Assembly: GCA_949358305.1 (NCBI GenBank) | Contig: OX442318.1 | Span: 15,360,517-15,420,516 of the forward strand | Direction: 5' to 3' | Length of the DNA: 60,000 nucleotides | Origin: Strigamia acuminata | Lineage: Eukaryota > Arthropoda > Chilopoda > Geophilomorpha > Linotaeniidae | Part shown: positions 40,901-48,932 of the stretch, in pieces | Numbering within the stretch: position 1 is the stretch's first letter | How the letters are laid out: each line of letters starts with the position of its first letter | Position numbers and translations under genes: made by a program | The notes under the pieces: generated by a model | Told to the model about the DNA's origin: nothing | The model's database searches: none | Seen by the model: the letters and a program-made list of their open reading frames with translations, nothing else

Positions 40901-41825
40901 CAGAGCTCTGCAATTGTACTTGTCCCTGGGCATGACGTTGATGAAAATAAAAAGAGTGCTGACGTTTGAGCAAAAACCGTGGTTGGCGAAGTATATCGAA
41001 CTGAATATTGAGAAACGGAAGTCCGCTACCAGTGATTTTGAGCAGGAATTAGCGAAATTAGCTAACAATTCGGTCTTTGGAAAAACCTTGCAGGACGTGA
41101 GGAAATATAGACATTTTTATCTGGTGAATAATAAGAAAGACTGGTATAAACACCTCAACCACGCCGGTTTGAAAGGATTTAAAGTTTTGAATAATGATCT
41201 GTTGTTGGTTGAACGCCGAAAGCTGGAATTGACGTTAGACAAACCTATTTACAGCGGATTAACTATCCTGGACTTGTCTAAATGCTTGCTATATGACTTT
41301 CATTACAACGTCATGAAAAAAAAATTCTCAGACAAGCTGAGATTGCTGATGACGGATACGGATAGTTTGATGTACGAAATAGAAGCTCCGTCAGTCTACT
41401 CGTTCTTCAGAGAAGAAATACCACAAGTGATGGATCTGTCTAATTACCACCCACCCGATGGCAGAAACAGGCGTGTCATAGGATGCTTCAAAGACGAGAC
41501 TGCCGGCGAGCCGATAGAAGAGTTTGTAGGGCTAAGAGCCAAATGTTACGCTTATAACGTGAACGGGAAAACGAGCATGCGATGTAAAGGCATAAAGAAG
41601 GCTGTCGTGGAGCAAGAGCTGGATTTGGAGGCGTACAAGAAGATATTGTTCGGTGAACGGGAGGCCCACAGATTGAAATTTGAAACGATCAAATCAAAAC
41701 TGCACGATCTCACAACGGTCAAGGTGGACAAATTGGCATTGTCGGCAAAAGACAAGAAACGAGTGATATTAGATGATTGTATTCATACTTTGGCTTATGG
41801 ATACGTAAGCTTGGCGGAGGATTAA
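37986..41825 (+). CDS. polB: Polinton protein-primed DNA polymerase B, 5' end missing
   Basis: 1279 codons remain after the gap. From the first visible residue there are two tandem copies of an N-terminal module, each starting 'KSFxWxVLA' (about 156 and 315) and ending in a zinc-finger-like Cys/His cluster ('CHYCDNQF...HLTVFH' about 262; 'CMNCMNGY...HKRYC' about 427). Then follow the 3'-5' exonuclease with 'YADFEAF' (480), an HNH/endonuclease-VII-like insert ('CFLCDGEF', 'LDHNHFTGKFRGAAH', about 579-620) and the exonuclease motif 'FLDSFQFLASS' (about 682). Polymerase motif A is 'DANSMYSWAM' (879), motif B 'LANNSVFGKT' (about 1025) and motif C 'DTDSLMYE' (about 1123). All catalytic residues are present. 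It should replicate the element from terminal-protein-bound ends. It converges on the fibre-like gene with 16 bp between stops. Confidence 0.95.
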   Translation, partial: QVLEYIVEFDERIFDIEDVMKDATPNIRALAAEVAASMNSCKVSVMMLLRYRHSLNKSTDHHKWYQADPFVMHSDDVDHILDSAAKQLAIQNAEFVETHDYLYYLCVDEIKIKFAALHQKGGWYKDVPSFPLSLNNDLAAVICNKKAILTFKIELQKSFVWAVLACVHPTANHPEHVPNYLKYEHELNLQGFEFPLSYRNVEKFQLQNPDIEVTIYFWDSNRVQRYVTVHRNRKHHVDLFFYGNNCYGLVRNLKRLLGYFPCHYCDNQFKSIVGRDKHLTVFHSFPEEEESSYQELDEHLRSKKAVVNVQNSDQKSFLWSVLAALYPAPDNVCRTGYYEQFMDKLNLEGLVFPVGMKEVLTFERRNKSLNINVFELLPTSRIVPIKVNIQTNRLTTINLLKKQNHYMWIKDFSRLMSVGDGHKRYYCMNCMNGYSSAKVLVKHKRYCGKNTPSATKCPEEGTICTFKSEKKKYPVPYVCYADFEAFLVPEVEIKPTLHSITINSHEPCGYSFKVVCTENEAYSRPLQLYRGPDAVDHFLQSLRAEIKAVVCQFSQLERQFNTKMMTPFEWNAFRNATTCFLCDGEFSKAEGWTKVLDHNHFTGKFRGAAHGKCNLNYHWRRSVPVVFHNGKRYDFHLIFPHLTVETEKVTVIAENSELYKSFTLRINTSDDPKVPRKVTLKFLDSFQFLASSLSNLAKNLEKSQFVVFRSEFKGEEIDFLKRKGVYPYRYMTGWSKFQEDELPPIEEFENISDDDYQYAQLVWKTLGIKNMGEYHDLYLKTDTLLLADIFEQFRKMCLNHYKLDPCHYITFPSLSWDAALLITKVKLEVLSDPDIYMFVEQGIRGGVATISQRYAKANNPLLASGYDCEKPESYIVYLDANSMYSWAMSKPLPVGKFAFDNNLAEWTQERILKMGENDTTGCILEVDLGYPQELHLSHNCLPLAPEMIRSADDTCPRLIPHLQGRCNYILHYRALQLYLSLGMTLMKIKRVLTFEQKPWLAKYIELNIEKRKSATSDFEQELAKLANNSVFGKTLQDVRKYRHFYLVNNKKDWYKHLNHAGLKGFKVLNNDLLLVERRKLELTLDKPIYSGLTILDLSKCLLYDFHYNVMKKKFSDKLRLLMTDTDSLMYEIEAPSVYSFFREEIPQVMDLSNYHPPDGRNRRVIGCFKDETAGEPIEEFVGLRAKCYAYNVNGKTSMRCKGIKKAVVEQELDLEAYKKILFGEREAHRLKFETIKSKLHDLTTVKVDKLALSAKDKKRVILDDCIHTLAYGYVSLAED

Positions 41826-41841
41826 TATGACGATGGTTAGT

Positions 41842-43482
41842 TTAATCGTCCCATTTACTACGATCGAATCTGCAATACACGAGGGCGTAAACTTGTATTT
41901 CCGGACTCCAATTGGTGATAGTAGATATTCTAATGTGATCGTTATCATCAAAATCTACTTTTTTCTCTAAATTGTACGTTCTAAAACATACCGGCATTTT
42001 ACGTGGTGTTTTTGTAACATCTGTACGTGGAATATGGAACGTTCGACCATGCCCGTTAATAGACAAGATAAACTCAAACTCGTTAGGTATTACTGTGTAT
42101 TCTGCTGTAGTAGCATACATGAATAAACTGATTCGCGTTATATGCCCGTAATGAGGAGTATAAAACTTCCCATTATGTGCAAATAATTTCCATTCTTCGG
42201 ACACCTTCAAAAACCAATCGGTCCGTTGCGAATGTAGGAACCCTAGCACTAAATCGGCCTGTTCTTCTACTTCGGGAATATTTAGATTTGATATTTTGTC
42301 TTCTAATTCCGTCAATTTCTTATTAACTTCTATTTTGTTCGCTTCGATGTTAGAATTTAACGTGGCTTCTACCGTATCGACAGTGCCGGCCAAAGCAGCG
42401 GGAGCAAAACTTGATTCGTCAACGCTCGGAATTGCGCTAATTTTTGATATTTCTTCTTGAACGGATGTCAAAATGGACAACATGTTTTCCTGCAACGTTA
42501 TTATTTGTTCGTTGGCTAATTTGATTTTATCGGTAACCTCGTTGACGCTCGTTTGCATTTTATCTGACTTTACAGAATTTTCGTCTACGTACTCGTTTAA
42601 TTTAAGTTTAGTCTCGTCCAGATCTTTTTGAATGGCAGTACTGACTGTGTCTAGCTCCGCTTTCGCCGCTTCAATTTTGGTTTTTAAGTCTTCCGTACTT
42701 TCGCTACTAACACCAAATTTTGCGGGTAAAGCTTTGATTTTGGTTTGCAAGGCTTTAACCTCATTTTCCACACTTTTTTCTAACTTTTTTATATCATCCT
42801 GTGCTTGTTTTATCTTGTCATTTGATGCCTCGATGTTGGTTCTGATTTTGTCCACGTCTAAGTTCTGGATTTTGGTTTCTACTTCATCCAATGCTTCGTT
42901 TATTTTTGTATCATAATCGGTTTTATTCTGGATTAAGCTATTAGTCAACGTCTCCAACCCAGTCTTTAAATCTTCGATCGCAGATTCCAACTCGGATTTA
43001 ACGTCATTTATCAAGTCTTTGATTTTGATTTCTAATGCGCTTATTTGTTTTTCGTCAACTTCTACACCACCGGAAGCAGTCGCATTATCTACTAATATCT
43101 TAATGTTCGCTTCTAATTCTTTAATTTTCTTAATCAAATCTTGTTCCAATGTTCCATATTTTATAGTAGCATAGGCAATATCATTTTTGAGTTTATCAAT
43201 ATCCTTCGTATCAATTCCTTCGCCTTGCCCCGTTAGCTTAGTAGCTTGATCTTGTACGGTACGTTTTAATGCGTTCAAATCGTTAATTATAGAATCGCAA
43301 GCAGCTTTCAGGGCATTTTTAGTCTTTGTGATCTCGTCAAAAATTTTTTTTTCTAGATCGGATAATGCATCGTAACCAACGTGATCTGCGAGAACCTCAT
43401 CTACTTCTCGACGTTGACGTTTGCCCAATTTATGCACTGCGTTAAGACGATAATCGTCTCCTAGTTTATTTACGCTTACCAT
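41842..43482 (-). CDS. Long coiled-coil, fibre-like virion protein candidate
   Basis: 546 codons with ATG at 43482, preceded by ATTAAAAAA. Residues about 35-400 are almost continuous heptad-like sequence rich in Lys/Glu/Ile/Leu/Asn ('LEDKISNLNIPEVEEQ'). The last 140 residues form a compact, Tyr/Phe/Trp-rich domain without coiled-coil pattern ('WKLFAHNGKFYTPHYGH', 'FILSINGHGRTFHIPRT', 'VYALVYCRFDRSKWDD'). A basic KRQRRE motif lies near the N-terminus. No signal peptide or membrane segment is seen. A rod-plus-knob layout, in the virion block next to protease and core protein, suggests a trimeric attachment fibre as in adenoviruses. That function is inferred from architecture and position only. 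Confidence 0.6.
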   Translation of the reverse strand: MVSVNKLGDDYRLNAVHKLGKRQRREVDEVLADHVGYDALSDLEKKIFDEITKTKNALKAACDSIINDLNALKRTVQDQATKLTGQGEGIDTKDIDKLKNDIAYATIKYGTLEQDLIKKIKELEANIKILVDNATASGGVEVDEKQISALEIKIKDLINDVKSELESAIEDLKTGLETLTNSLIQNKTDYDTKINEALDEVETKIQNLDVDKIRTNIEASNDKIKQAQDDIKKLEKSVENEVKALQTKIKALPAKFGVSSESTEDLKTKIEAAKAELDTVSTAIQKDLDETKLKLNEYVDENSVKSDKMQTSVNEVTDKIKLANEQIITLQENMLSILTSVQEEISKISAIPSVDESSFAPAALAGTVDTVEATLNSNIEANKIEVNKKLTELEDKISNLNIPEVEEQADLVLGFLHSQRTDWFLKVSEEWKLFAHNGKFYTPHYGHITRISLFMYATTAEYTVIPNEFEFILSINGHGRTFHIPRTDVTKTPRKMPVCFRTYNLEKKVDFDDNDHIRISTITNWSPEIQVYALVYCRFDRSKWDD

Positions 43483-43516
43483 TTTTTTAATAGAAGGGAA
43501 AAAAACTATTTTTTAA

Positions 43517-43872
43517 TTATTTTTTTTCTTCTTTCCTCCATTTTTTTAAAACATATAAGCACAAATGGCCGCAAGTAATTTCGTCAAAATTTTGATACTG
43601 ATTGTAATTGTATTTTATGTTGTCTCCCAGATAATCGTATAATTCCAACGGGGGTGGCAAGTCTCCGAAACTATCAAAGTACAGCTTCTTATTTCCAATT
43701 TTACTGTATGCCACCCAATGACTTCCGCTTTCGTGGTGCGTGTTCAAATTAATAATTCCACATTCTTTCGATCGTGGTTTGGCGGGTAAAGTATCTCTCG
43801 AAAACACTCCTCTAAAAAATGAAATTTTCATTCGTCTGGCCAGTTCCTCCAACTGCAACGAATCTAGCGGTT
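43517..43872 (-). CDS. Adenain-like cysteine protease 1 (virion maturation)
   Basis: The catalytic set of the adenovirus/Ulp1-type family is visible: His in 'GSHWVAY', Asp in 'YFDSFG', Gln in 'YQNFDEI' seven residues before the nucleophile, and Cys in 'TCGHLC'. It would cleave capsid precursors. There is no ATG at the start of the homologous region: the frame is open upstream across the stop of the pX-like gene, the first candidate initiator is TTG at 43858, and the first ATG is inside the conserved part ('RRMKISFF'). The frame is -1 relative to the pX-like gene and meets it on a run of seven A, so synthesis as a frameshift product is plausible. Confidence 0.85.
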
Positions 43873-43885
43873 TTATTTTTTTGTC
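43870..43885 (-). promoter_or_regulatory. Putative -1 frameshift heptamer A AAA AAA, then TAA
   Basis: The pX-like gene ends ACA AAA AAA TAA. The last A of ACA plus two AAA codons make the slippery heptamer A-AAA-AAA directly before the stop. A -1 slip continues as ATA AAA CCG in the protease frame, which has no ATG of its own nearby. Confidence 0.6.
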
Positions 43886-44340
43886 ACCAGTGAGCCGTAA
43901 GGTTTCAAGTAAAAACCTTTTCCAGACTTGCGTTTCCGCGATTTTTTTTTTGCGAATTGCATTCCTTTACCTTCTGAAACTGCATTATGACGTTTTGTCT
44001 CATCGAGCATTCTCTTGTTGGTTTTTGCCTCATCGACAGCTTTGGCAATTCCTGCCGCACCGCCAGCGAGACCGCCTAAAGCCCCCAATAGTGGAAGTAA
44101 TAAAGGAAAAAATCCGCCAGATTGTTTAATTTGATTCGAAGGTATACTCAAAGTCATGCCTTTCTTTTTAGAACCGGCTTTTTTGATCTTGTTTATTTGT
44201 CTATCCGTAAGAGACAAGCCATGATTGCCGTTTAATTGTTCGTATTTCAATCTTAAATGCAAGGGTATCTTTTTTTTGACAGACTTGGATATTTTTCGTT
44301 GTTGATTCGGAGATAGATTCACTTTATGTATCTTATACAT
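43873..44340 (-). CDS. pX/mu-like virion core protein
   Basis: 155 codons with ATG at 44340. The N- and C-terminal parts are strongly basic ('KISKSVKKKIPLHL', 'KKKSRKRKSGKGFY'). Between them is one hydrophobic Gly/Leu/Ala segment ('FFPLLLPLLGALGG' to 'GGAAGIAKAVDEA', about residues 76-107). This basic-hydrophobic-basic plan matches the pX-type core or membrane-active small proteins described for adintoviruses and adenoviruses. Likely a DNA-condensing minor virion protein, possibly membrane-active; assigned by composition and position between capsid and protease, so the name is provisional. Confidence 0.65.
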   Translation of the reverse strand: MYKIHKVNLSPNQQRKISKSVKKKIPLHLRLKYEQLNGNHGLSLTDRQINKIKKAGSKKKGMTLSIPSNQIKQSGGFFPLLLPLLGALGGLAGGAAGIAKAVDEAKTNKRMLDETKRHNAVSEGKGMQFAKKKSRKRKSGKGFYLKPYGSLVTKK

Positions 44341-44515
44341 TTTTTATTTCTTTTTTTATATACGTATATATTATTTTATATATATTTATTTATATATATT
44401 ATATATTATATATTATATATATTATATATATATTATATATATATATATATTATATATATATTATATATTATATATATTTATATATATTTTATATACGTAT
44501 ATATTATTTTAAAAT
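44341..44515. repeat. AT dinucleotide-rich spacer between capsid and core genes
   Basis: Nearly pure TATATAT/ATATTATATA with two copies of 'TATACGTATATATTATTTTA' (near 44357 and 44490). It holds many TATA boxes for the pX-like gene downstream. Protein frames across it are meaningless. Confidence 0.8.
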
Positions 44516-45835
44516 CTAATATAATACTTCGATTTTACCCTTGTCTAATTTCATAGTCATTAGTCTATCGCTTATTATCAAAGCGTAGGCTTTAGTGTCG
44601 GCAGAAACGGTTTCTGCAAATTTCATTTTTATTTGCACGTCCATTATTCCGGTTTTCATTCTTTCGCTTTGTTTCGTGCAATCTATTACGATGAGCGGGT
44701 ATATATTTCCGTACTCGAAAGTATTAAACGGTAAATCGTCGGCACCGTAATAGTCTTTTCTAAATTGAATGCAACTTTCTAAGAATTTACAGAAATTGGC
44801 TTTCTTAAAATCATTGTTACTGTCCAGATAAGGATATCGTTCCGAATTTAAGTATGCATGAACTTCCGTTACATTGCAGTTATCAAATGTGGCTGGATTT
44901 TTTAATTGGTCGTCTCTTTTATTCGTTTGTAAAGCCACGATGATGTAACGTGGTTTTTCTGACGTGCTGGTTGTTACCACTCTCCACGCGTGTTCCTTAC
45001 TTTGTGGCACGTCTGTCATTTCGAACGACCAATGTCGAAAAGCTAATGGAACGTTCACCCCTCTATCTATGGCAGTGAGTAATCTATTCTTTTGGATATC
45101 GGACGGTAAGACGTGCGGCATCAACCAATATAACTGTTCGATGATAATTTTTCCAACGGGGGTGTTTACTTTTGGGGCGGGACCGGACTGTATCGCTTTA
45201 AAAATGGCATCGTTGTCGTGAGTTCGCATTAAGGTCAAAACTTGTTTGGCACCATATATGATTTTCGTATAGTCTTCGAAAAATCCCATTAAATGTGTTA
45301 ACGGTACTAACAAAGAGAACGATCCTTTGGGCGTTGGCATTATGTTGTAAAATATTCTACGTTCTAGAAAAGCGGGATTAAGAGTATCCGATGCTTCGCC
45401 CTTGTGATGATCTACTATCCATCCCATATTTCCGCTCGAATTTTGGAGCTGTTTGTACGTTAGTAAGCCCTTAATAGTGGTAGCATAACCCGGATAATTT
45501 ATTTCGTCTATTAATTTATCACCTATGTGATATTTCATGTTGCTGAACAAAAATGGCATAAAGTTATTTCCTAACGTTATTATATGGTCTTGTTCATCAG
45601 CTTGAGCGATAAGGTCTGTACCATCCGCTTTCACTAATCTTCCTGTTATGCAGACGTAACTTTTATGAGGGTGAGTCCATACATCTTCGTTTTGAATGAT
45701 TAATCGAATTTCGGAATTCACATTATTTAAATTAGTTCCTATAATAGGATAATATTCGTGGTAGTTGTAGGCATTAACAGATTCATCGACGACGAATGGT
45801 TGTTCGACATCCAAATAATTCTCGGAGACTTGCAT
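44516..45835 (-). CDS. MCP: Polinton major capsid protein (double jelly-roll type)
   Basis: 439 codons with ATG at 45835. Beta-strand-rich sequence with landmarks I associate with Polinton/adintovirus capsids: 'WTHPHKSYVCITGRLV' near the N-terminus, 'ITLGNNFMPFLFSNMKYHIG', 'LLVPLTHLMGFFEDY', and a late 'TGIMDVQIKMKF' strand. Hexon-like proteins of this fold build the icosahedral shell. Somewhat short for the family but with clear start and stop and no frameshift. It is separated from penton by a repeat array and a 53-codon ORF. Confidence 0.85.
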   Translation of the reverse strand: MQVSENYLDVEQPFVVDESVNAYNYHEYYPIIGTNLNNVNSEIRLIIQNEDVWTHPHKSYVCITGRLVKADGTDLIAQADEQDHIITLGNNFMPFLFSNMKYHIGDKLIDEINYPGYATTIKGLLTYKQLQNSSGNMGWIVDHHKGEASDTLNPAFLERRIFYNIMPTPKGSFSLLVPLTHLMGFFEDYTKIIYGAKQVLTLMRTHDNDAIFKAIQSGPAPKVNTPVGKIIIEQLYWLMPHVLPSDIQKNRLLTAIDRGVNVPLAFRHWSFEMTDVPQSKEHAWRVVTTSTSEKPRYIIVALQTNKRDDQLKNPATFDNCNVTEVHAYLNSERYPYLDSNNDFKKANFCKFLESCIQFRKDYYGADDLPFNTFEYGNIYPLIVIDCTKQSERMKTGIMDVQIKMKFAETVSADTKAYALIISDRLMTMKLDKGKIEVLY

Positions 45836-45847
45836 CGTCGCTATTTT

Positions 45848-46047
45848 TTAATTACTTAATATATATATATTTTTTAAAAAGAATTACTTAATTAATTACT
45901 TAATATATATATTTTTTTAAAAAGAATTACTTAATTAATTACTTAATATATATATATTTTTAAAAAGAATTACTTAATTAATTACTTAATATATATTTTT
46001 TTTTAAAAGAATTACGGTACTTAATTAATTACTTAATATATATTTTT
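45848..46047. repeat. AT-rich minisatellite between capsid and penton genes
   Basis: About five copies of a roughly 48-55 bp unit built from 'ATTACTTAATATATATAT', a T-run, and 'AAAAAGAATTACTTAATTA'. Unit ends vary in T-run length, and one copy carries a GGTAC insertion. It lies just upstream of the capsid ATG (45835, minus), so it supplies reiterated TATA-like promoter sequence. Confidence 0.85.
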
Positions 46048-46209
46048 TTAAAAAGAATTTATATATTCTCGATTATCTGGCCGTATCGAAGACTTTATAA
46101 TTTTTATATTTCCACCTCTAATCGATGAGGGTGTCTTGACAGTGGCAGTGTTGGAGCTGGTGCTGGGGGTATTACTTGCCGTTACGTTCTTATTAAAAAT
46201 TAACGGCAT
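46048..46209 (-). CDS. Small Ser/Thr-rich ORF (53 aa) between penton and capsid
   Basis: ATG at 46209, preceded by seven A. The product starts 'MPLIFNKNVTASNTPST', then a Lys/Ile/Arg-rich half ('GGNIKIIKSSIRPDNRE'), and stops inside the minisatellite. It fits the 17-bp spacing of the gene row (penton stop 46227). No recognised domain. It may be a short virion peptide; chance is possible at this length. Confidence 0.4.
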   Translation of the reverse strand: MPLIFNKNVTASNTPSTSSNTATVKTPSSIRGGNIKIIKSSIRPDNREYINSF

Positions 46210-46226
46210 GTTTTTTTAATTACGCT

Positions 46227-46982
46227 TTAATTTATTTTTCGTAAGTGTAAACGTGTAGTAAAAATTTCTCCTCTCAGATTCAGTGGTTTATCGTCTTGAT
46301 CGGTCAACCAGATCCTGACTTCGTGTATTTTAGATTGATTTTTCACCGGCAAGTAAACTATGTTATACGGCATTTCTACTATTTTGAAGCCTGGCGGGAC
46401 ATTAGGAAAAAATGCGTATATGATCGGAGCCGTCTTCCCGTTTTTATAAGAGTCGGTAATAAGATCACAATGGACCAGGATAGTGTTAATGTGAAAAATG
46501 TTCACCGGATTAATGGATTCGCTTCTACCTACACCGTATTTCTTTGTTTTGAGACCGAATAATTTAGCCATACTTCTATTTTCCGAAAAATTGGCCCCGT
46601 AACTGGCATCGCTAATCACTAATGTCGTGGACAGAGTATTATAATTGGCCACGATGTCGATGAAAGGTGCGTCGTCTTTCATATTCCAGTGTCCTCTGGA
46701 TTTCATTTCGGTATGTATGTACGAGATAATGTCGGCAAGTTCGTAACAACCCACGGGAACGATGATGTCGTAGTTGAGCGTACCTATAATACGAGCGGGG
46801 ACGTTCACATCTACTTCAATGGTGTAGTATTTGAACACGTTGTTGTCCTCGGTTATATTTGGCATCGTGTAAAATGTCTCGAGGCTCACTAATCCCAATT
46901 CGTATTCGTCGTCACCCAAAATTAAAGGTGAGCTAAAAGTAGTGAGGAAATCCGATTTCGTACTGCTTAGTACGATAGACAT
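46227..46982 (-). CDS. Polinton minor capsid (penton, single jelly-roll) protein
   Basis: 251 codons from ATG 46982; open codons before it begin with GTG at 46991. Features include a conserved N-terminus ('SIVLSSTKSDF', 'YELGLVSLETFYTMPNI'), 'VPVGCYELADIISYIH', and a C-terminal strand 'VRIWLTDQDDKPLNLRGE' typical of Polinton and adintovirus pentons. Forms the five-fold vertices. Adjacent to the DUF8207-like gene with 26 bp between. Confidence 0.85.
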   Translation of the reverse strand: MSIVLSSTKSDFLTTFSSPLILGDDEYELGLVSLETFYTMPNITEDNNVFKYYTIEVDVNVPARIIGTLNYDIIVPVGCYELADIISYIHTEMKSRGHWNMKDDAPFIDIVANYNTLSTTLVISDASYGANFSENRSMAKLFGLKTKKYGVGRSESINPVNIFHINTILVHCDLITDSYKNGKTAPIIYAFFPNVPPGFKIVEMPYNIVYLPVKNQSKIHEVRIWLTDQDDKPLNLRGEIFTTRLHLRKIN

Positions 46983-47008
46983 GGTAATCACGATTATTAT
47001 TACTTTTT

Positions 47009-48232
47009 TTAATTTGCGAGAATTTTCTTCCGCATGTTTTCAAACTTGGTTTTATCGAGGACTCTTTCCTCTTTTAGTTCCATAAGTATTTCTACAATTT
47101 CATTGTCGTGAGACTGGTTTCCAGCATCCCGTGATGCATGCAACAATCGCAGCCTGTCTATTAATTCGTCCGGGTTATTGTAATACTTGTAGTCTACGGA
47201 GTTGTGCGGCCGAAACGTTTTCGTGACACCTTTGCCAGCTTGGGGTGTGTTCTTGCCAGCTTGGGATGTTGTCTTTGGACGATTTTTATACAGTTCCCAA
47301 ATTCGTTTAACCACTGTCATATACTTTTCTCCTTTACTAGACTTTGGCATATTAGTTGCCGAATTGTTCTTTTTAAATAACCCTTGACTAGAAATGAGAA
47401 TCCTGCCGTAATCCACAAAATTTTGGTCTGTCATAGTTCCTTCAATCGGTGGAAGTTTTTGCATGAGGAGATGCATTAATGTTGGAGTTCGTGGATACTT
47501 TACGTTTTTCACAAGTATATGAGTTGGAAAGAATTTAACTTCTTCGACTCCTATTTTAAATTTTGAATCATACGGGTCATATCTAATTCCAAACACCGTA
47601 TCTAAATGAGCCGCATTTTCGGCGTAATATTTCAAGAACTCTTGCTGTACTGCGTTTTCCGATTCTTTGTCCGTCATTTTTAATTCGAGACTTTTTCTTA
47701 TGTCGCGTTGATATTTTATATTTGGAAGCACATGAGCAAATTGCCAATCATCATCATCATCATCATCTTCTACGAGGCTCGTCTCTCCCTCTCTTTGAAA
47801 TGAAACATTTTCCTCTTCATTCCCATCATCCCGGCCAAACTTAAGTCGAGGAGTTTCAATTTTACTTGAGGACAAACTTTGGCGACTGAACTGCCTTTTT
47901 AAGGATGAACTTTCCCAAGGTAAGAGCGGTGATTCTAGATCCATTTCGTACTTTAAATTATTGGACTTACTTGTAATGGGTGTGAAAGATGACAACTCTC
48001 TTTTAATGTGAGTGGAAGGTGAGGATTTGAAAGTCGTAGGTGGTAGAGCAAGGGGTGGAGATAGTTGCTGCTGCTGCTGCGGCAGGCTATGCAATGCAGC
48101 AGTTACCGGTTTGAAGAATGCACCGAGCGCTTCATCTTCGGATCCTCTGTTTAACTTATCTTGCAGAAACTTTTTTTTCAAGCTCTGTTTTAATTTCTCG
48201 TAATTTCCACGCTGCTGTTTATTCATGTTCAT
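47009..48232 (-). CDS. DUF8207-like Polinton protein
   Basis: 407 codons; ATG at 48232, overlapping the ATPase stop by 14 bases. Residues 1-190 are low complexity (poly-Gln, Ser-rich, Asp run). Residues about 195-300 match what I recall of DUF8207: 'LDTVFGIRYDPYDSKFKIG', 'TPTLMHLLMQKLP', 'FVDYGRILISSQG'. The C-terminus has 'YYNNPDELIDRLRLLHASR' and 'QSHDNEIVEILMEL', a segment shared by many insect Polinton proteins. Function unknown; constant position beside ATPase and penton suggests a virion or packaging role. Confidence 0.75.
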   Translation of the reverse strand: MNMNKQQRGNYEKLKQSLKKKFLQDKLNRGSEDEALGAFFKPVTAALHSLPQQQQQLSPPLALPPTTFKSSPSTHIKRELSSFTPITSKSNNLKYEMDLESPLLPWESSSLKRQFSRQSLSSSKIETPRLKFGRDDGNEEENVSFQREGETSLVEDDDDDDDWQFAHVLPNIKYQRDIRKSLELKMTDKESENAVQQEFLKYYAENAAHLDTVFGIRYDPYDSKFKIGVEEVKFFPTHILVKNVKYPRTPTLMHLLMQKLPPIEGTMTDQNFVDYGRILISSQGLFKKNNSATNMPKSSKGEKYMTVVKRIWELYKNRPKTTSQAGKNTPQAGKGVTKTFRPHNSVDYKYYNNPDELIDRLRLLHASRDAGNQSHDNEIVEILMELKEERVLDKTKFENMRKKILAN

Positions 48233-48896
48233 TTTTTAAAAATGGGGAAAATTTATTTTTATATCTCCCGCTCGACATAGACTTGGTCTTGTCTATCGTG
48301 AGAAAGCCAAACGTATCATCGTCCCAACACGACTTACACATGTCTCTGAATCGAACGTACGTCATGTCCGTTCCAACATGGTTGTCAAAAACGTGTTTCA
48401 TGTTTCTTTCGTCTTGTCTGAACATGATTATTAAATTAGCATTGTCTCTTATCACCTGTTTTGGGATCCGGCTATAAGTCTGACACAAGTAAAAAGAATC
48501 CACGTTACTATGTCGACCCTGGGCAAAATATTTCTCAATATTATGTTGCTTGTCGGTCATCACATCGTCAAACACAAAAATAGACTTGTTCACAGTTTTA
48601 TCAAAAAGTTGTTCGGGAGACGGCACATCTTCGTTGCTCGGGAAGAAATGAGCTACCTGTTCGCCCAATTCCGATTCTAGATCCTCGAACAACTCTCTTA
48701 ACCGCTCGTATTTTGGTTGAAATAAAGTTTTAGAAAACACCATCAGCTTGTCAAATCGTAACCAGTGCAGGAAGTTTAGCAACAGATTCGTTTTCCCACA
48801 TTCAGCCGGACCACACATGATGCATCTTATGTTTTTCGGCAAAATTGACTTATCACATTTGTCCAAACGCCCCGTGTCAAAATTTATGACATTCAT
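48219..48896 (-). CDS. FtsK/HerA-type genome-packaging ATPase
   Basis: 225 codons, ATG at 48896. Walker A 'GPAECGKTNLLLNF' (about residues 29-42), Walker B 'SIFVFDDVMTD' (about 110), and an Arg/Asn sensor-like stretch 'QTYSRIPKQVIRDNANLII'. Powers DNA translocation into the capsid; a hallmark Polinton gene. It is divergently transcribed from the zinc-ribbon/PLA2/integrase block, with only 36 bp between the two start codons. Confidence 0.92.
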   Translation of the reverse strand: MNVINFDTGRLDKCDKSILPKNIRCIMCGPAECGKTNLLLNFLHWLRFDKLMVFSKTLFQPKYERLRELFEDLESELGEQVAHFFPSNEDVPSPEQLFDKTVNKSIFVFDDVMTDKQHNIEKYFAQGRHSNVDSFYLCQTYSRIPKQVIRDNANLIIMFRQDERNMKHVFDNHVGTDMTYVRFRDMCKSCWDDDTFGFLTIDKTKSMSSGRYKNKFSPFLKNEHE

Positions 48897-48932
48897 TTTT
48901 TATATTCCCGTAATAAAAAAAAGAAGACAAAC
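48897..48932. promoter_or_regulatory. 36-bp divergent promoter region
   Basis: The start codons of the ATPase (minus) and zinc-ribbon gene (plus) are 36 bp apart. The spacer is 'TTTTTATATTCCCGTAAT' plus an A-rich run, with a TATATT on the plus strand and TATAAAAAATG reading left. Both gene blocks must use promoters in or overlapping this short stretch and the adjoining coding DNA. Confidence 0.6.

Noticed and set aside
44326-44556. A Tyr/Ile-rich membrane-like protein
   Set aside because: It is the translation of the (TA)n spacer between two Polinton genes.
45848-46047. CRISPR-like direct repeats
   Set aside because: There are no unique spacers. The units are contiguous AT-rich minisatellite copies in a eukaryotic transposon.
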